Source of the DNA: Gnetum montanum
Lineage: Eukaryota > Streptophyta > Gnetopsida > Gnetales > Gnetaceae
NCBI GenBank assembly: GCA_015680685.1
Contig: MNCI01005457.1
Span: 123,509-187,508, forward strand
Direction of reading: 5' to 3'
Length of the DNA: 64,000 nt
This document shows, piece by piece, positions 61,901 to 64,000 of this stretch (its first letter is position 1; each line of letters begins with the position of its first letter). Position numbers and translations under genes: made by a program. Under the pieces are notes generated by a model that was given only the letters and a program-made list of their open reading frames with translations, ran no database searches and was not told the origin of the DNA.

Positions 61901-64000
61901 AAGAGTGCTTGAAGCTTTTCTTCTTTTATCTTGGGATTATGTACCATCCATGCTTATTGCGCAATGTTGGATTGAGCGGGTAAATCCCATGGACATGGTA
62001 CTTGTGGAAACATTTTGTTGGCCTTCACATACGAGGTGGTAAATTGTGGTCTCTCCTCTTCAAAAGCTTTGGTTGTTTTTTTATGTTCTTGGTAATTTGA
62101 CATTCGATGTGCTAGGTTGGCTGCTACATCTTTCTGTCCTTGGTAATTGGCCTTACCAATTTTTAGCTCTGAATTTGTCACATGTAGTTTTTGTAATGCA
62201 TCTTTCCTATAGGCAAACTCTTTTTTGTACATTGCATATACGGTTGCTCCCTATTGCTTCAACTCATTTCTTGGCTTACCTATTGTTAACATGGCTAGAT
62301 TAGCATACTGGAGGTTTGCTAATCCCATGTACTTTGTTAGGTCTTCTATTTGTAGGTCCTTATTCTTCATTTCAGCTTGGTGGACATGGGCTAGGTTATC
62401 TAGAATTGGCTGCCAGTCTAGGTTTTGAGTTGAGATCGAGTTGATTCTAGCTTTTGCCATTAGATGTCTTTTTCATTTATTTGTTTGTACATGCCCACAT
62501 GGCCTCTGAAGCGCTCCTTGAGTCATTCATGCTTCTTGGCCTTGGTTTGCCACATGCAATTTCTATTACAGATTTCTAATGAATGGTGTGGACTTCTTTC
62601 ATGGATAGGATTTTGTTTTCCCTAGCCAAGCAAGTCATATCCTGGTTGATTCTTACAAGTTGTTCTCTAAGTTGATGAATGCTTTTTTTGAGAACATTTT
62701 TCTATTTTTTGACATTTGTCAAATTGGTATTATGAGAAACAAATTTTTTATTCTCTTCATGTAAGGCTGTGAGTGCTTTGACATGGGCATAAGTTTGGGC
62801 TTCTACCACTAATTTATCCCACACTACCTTCTCCTTCTCTTTCTTCATTTGTATGTTGTGAGCAATTAGTTGCCTCACATGATTAGTATTGCATTGTTCA
62901 AGTTGTTTAGGTGCTACCAATTGTGCAGGGTCTCTTCTTTTAGCTCTCAGAGTGGCTAGTTCTTCTTGCAACCTTTGTGCCTCATTTTTTGCGTGCTTAG
63001 TCCTAATTTCAGCCATGACCAACTTTTCTTTTGTGATAATAATATCAAATTGAATTGCAATGATATCGCTGGGTATATCGAAAAGGTTTTGCATGATCTA
63101 GCCTATTTGTAGTAGTCTATCCAAAATATCTTTAAGTTTTGTAGGAGTCATCAAGGTACCAATAAGCATTTGAGCATCTCTTGCTCCAAAAATATCATCT
63201 AGTGGCATAGCAGGGACATTGAATGATTCCTTGATATAGTTATTACTTTAGCTACTCCCGCTGCATCTTGGTGCTACATAATCACAACTGTGGCTCCTTC
63301 ACCAGTTTCCAACATGACTTGGAATGATGCAACGTTCTTTGAGATTTGTTGTGCCTAGTCATCCTCTCCTCATGTTTGCAGTGACACTTGCCCACTTGTT
63401 GGATCTGTGGAAATAGTGGGCATGATAGAGCTCTCCCTTACTTTGTACAGATTGGCCCCTTCCCTTGTTCCCTAGCCTATAGTTTCTACAATATGTTGTA
63501 GATGGCTCATAGACAATTTGTAATCCTGTGGTGGCGATGGTGGAACTTGTTATTATTGTTGTTGTTCTCTAGTAGGTGTTGGTTGTTGGGTCTTACTTTC
63601 TCTTGTTGTCCAATAGCAAGAAGGTTACTAGTAGGAGTGGATCCTGAAGCTCCCTCGGTGCCCGCTGGCTTCTCTAGCTGATCTTTCTTTGGTGGCACTA
63701 GCTTGAACATCTCTATGTAGGAAGCATTTTGGGCCTTCATTGGGACATCATTAGTATATCCCAAGATTTCGGCTTGTCAACATAGCTTCCTGATGAGGCA
63801 AGGTAATGGAAGTGTTAATTTCCTTGCCTTCTTCTCTTCAAACTACCTTTGGATTTTGAGGAAGAACAAATGTTGATGTTGGCATTGAATTTCCCCATCA
63901 ACATGGCACTTCCTTTAGTCACATATGTTGATATTCTATTGAGCCTTTTGGTTGGAAACAAATGGTAGGTTCCAATCTTGAAATATATCTTCTCTTTAAC
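61900..64000 (-). pseudogene. Broken minus-strand coding remnant with coiled-coil segments, runs off the right edge
   Basis: Coding blocks on the minus strand are about 64000-63800 (VKEKIYFKIGTYHLFPTK), 63764-63507 (with an asparagine run and a HHRHHR stretch), 63240-62702 (long charged helix rich in Lys/Glu/Ala/Gln, likely coiled coil) and 62460-61954 (two blocks in one frame joined across a TAG near 62248). The stops within otherwise coding sequence are mostly TAG. The first block resembles the style of accessory proteins of large plant retrotransposons, but I cannot name a family. It may be a relative of the antisense region at 9.3-12.9 kb, which has the same mix of a structured part followed by helical charged sequence; that is inference only. 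Confidence 0.4.

Overview
This window is nuclear DNA of a seed plant, probably a gymnosperm or another large-genome plant. The evidence is one plant-specific kinase gene spread over 28 kb with AT-rich introns of up to 8 kb, a 19 kb Ty3/Gypsy retrotransposon, a Mutator-like transposase gene that still has introns, and an L1-type LINE lying in an intron. The species cannot be named from the sequence alone.

Region 1 (1-25 kb) is a nested mobile-element complex. A minus-strand Mutator-like (MULE, SWIM zinc-finger) transposase gene is split. Its C-terminal part lies at about 1.38-2.14 kb. Its N-terminal and catalytic parts lie at about 22.4-24.6 kb. Between them sits a roughly 19.3 kb Tat-like Ty3/Gypsy element (about 2698-21983) with two 1.7 kb LTRs, gag, a dead protease, reverse transcriptase, two RNase H domains and integrase, all on the plus strand and broken by stops that are mostly TAG. 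Two unusual antisense parts lie inside it. One is a degenerate, apparently spliced minus-strand gene at 9.3-12.9 kb, between protease and reverse transcriptase. The other is a 72-bp minisatellite at 18.8-19.3 kb that reads as 24-residue repeats on the minus strand. A 0.9 kb tandem duplication then copied the junction of the 3' LTR with the MULE gene.

Region 2 (25-30.4 kb) is intergenic DNA with short tandem repeats and no recognised gene.

Region 3 (30.4-59.3 kb) holds the only intact gene. It is a 16-exon, 597-codon ACT-domain protein kinase of the STY8/STY17/STY46 type (Raf-like MAPKKK group C). All 15 introns have GT..AG ends and the exon phases join without a break. Its introns carry several tandem duplications and repeat remnants. 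Intron 12 carries a same-strand, decayed 5.5 kb LINE with ORF1 (DUF4283 plus zinc knuckle) and ORF2 (endonuclease, reverse transcriptase, zf-RVT).

Region 4 (59.3-64 kb) is intergenic. It ends in a broken minus-strand coding remnant with coiled-coil character that runs off the right edge.
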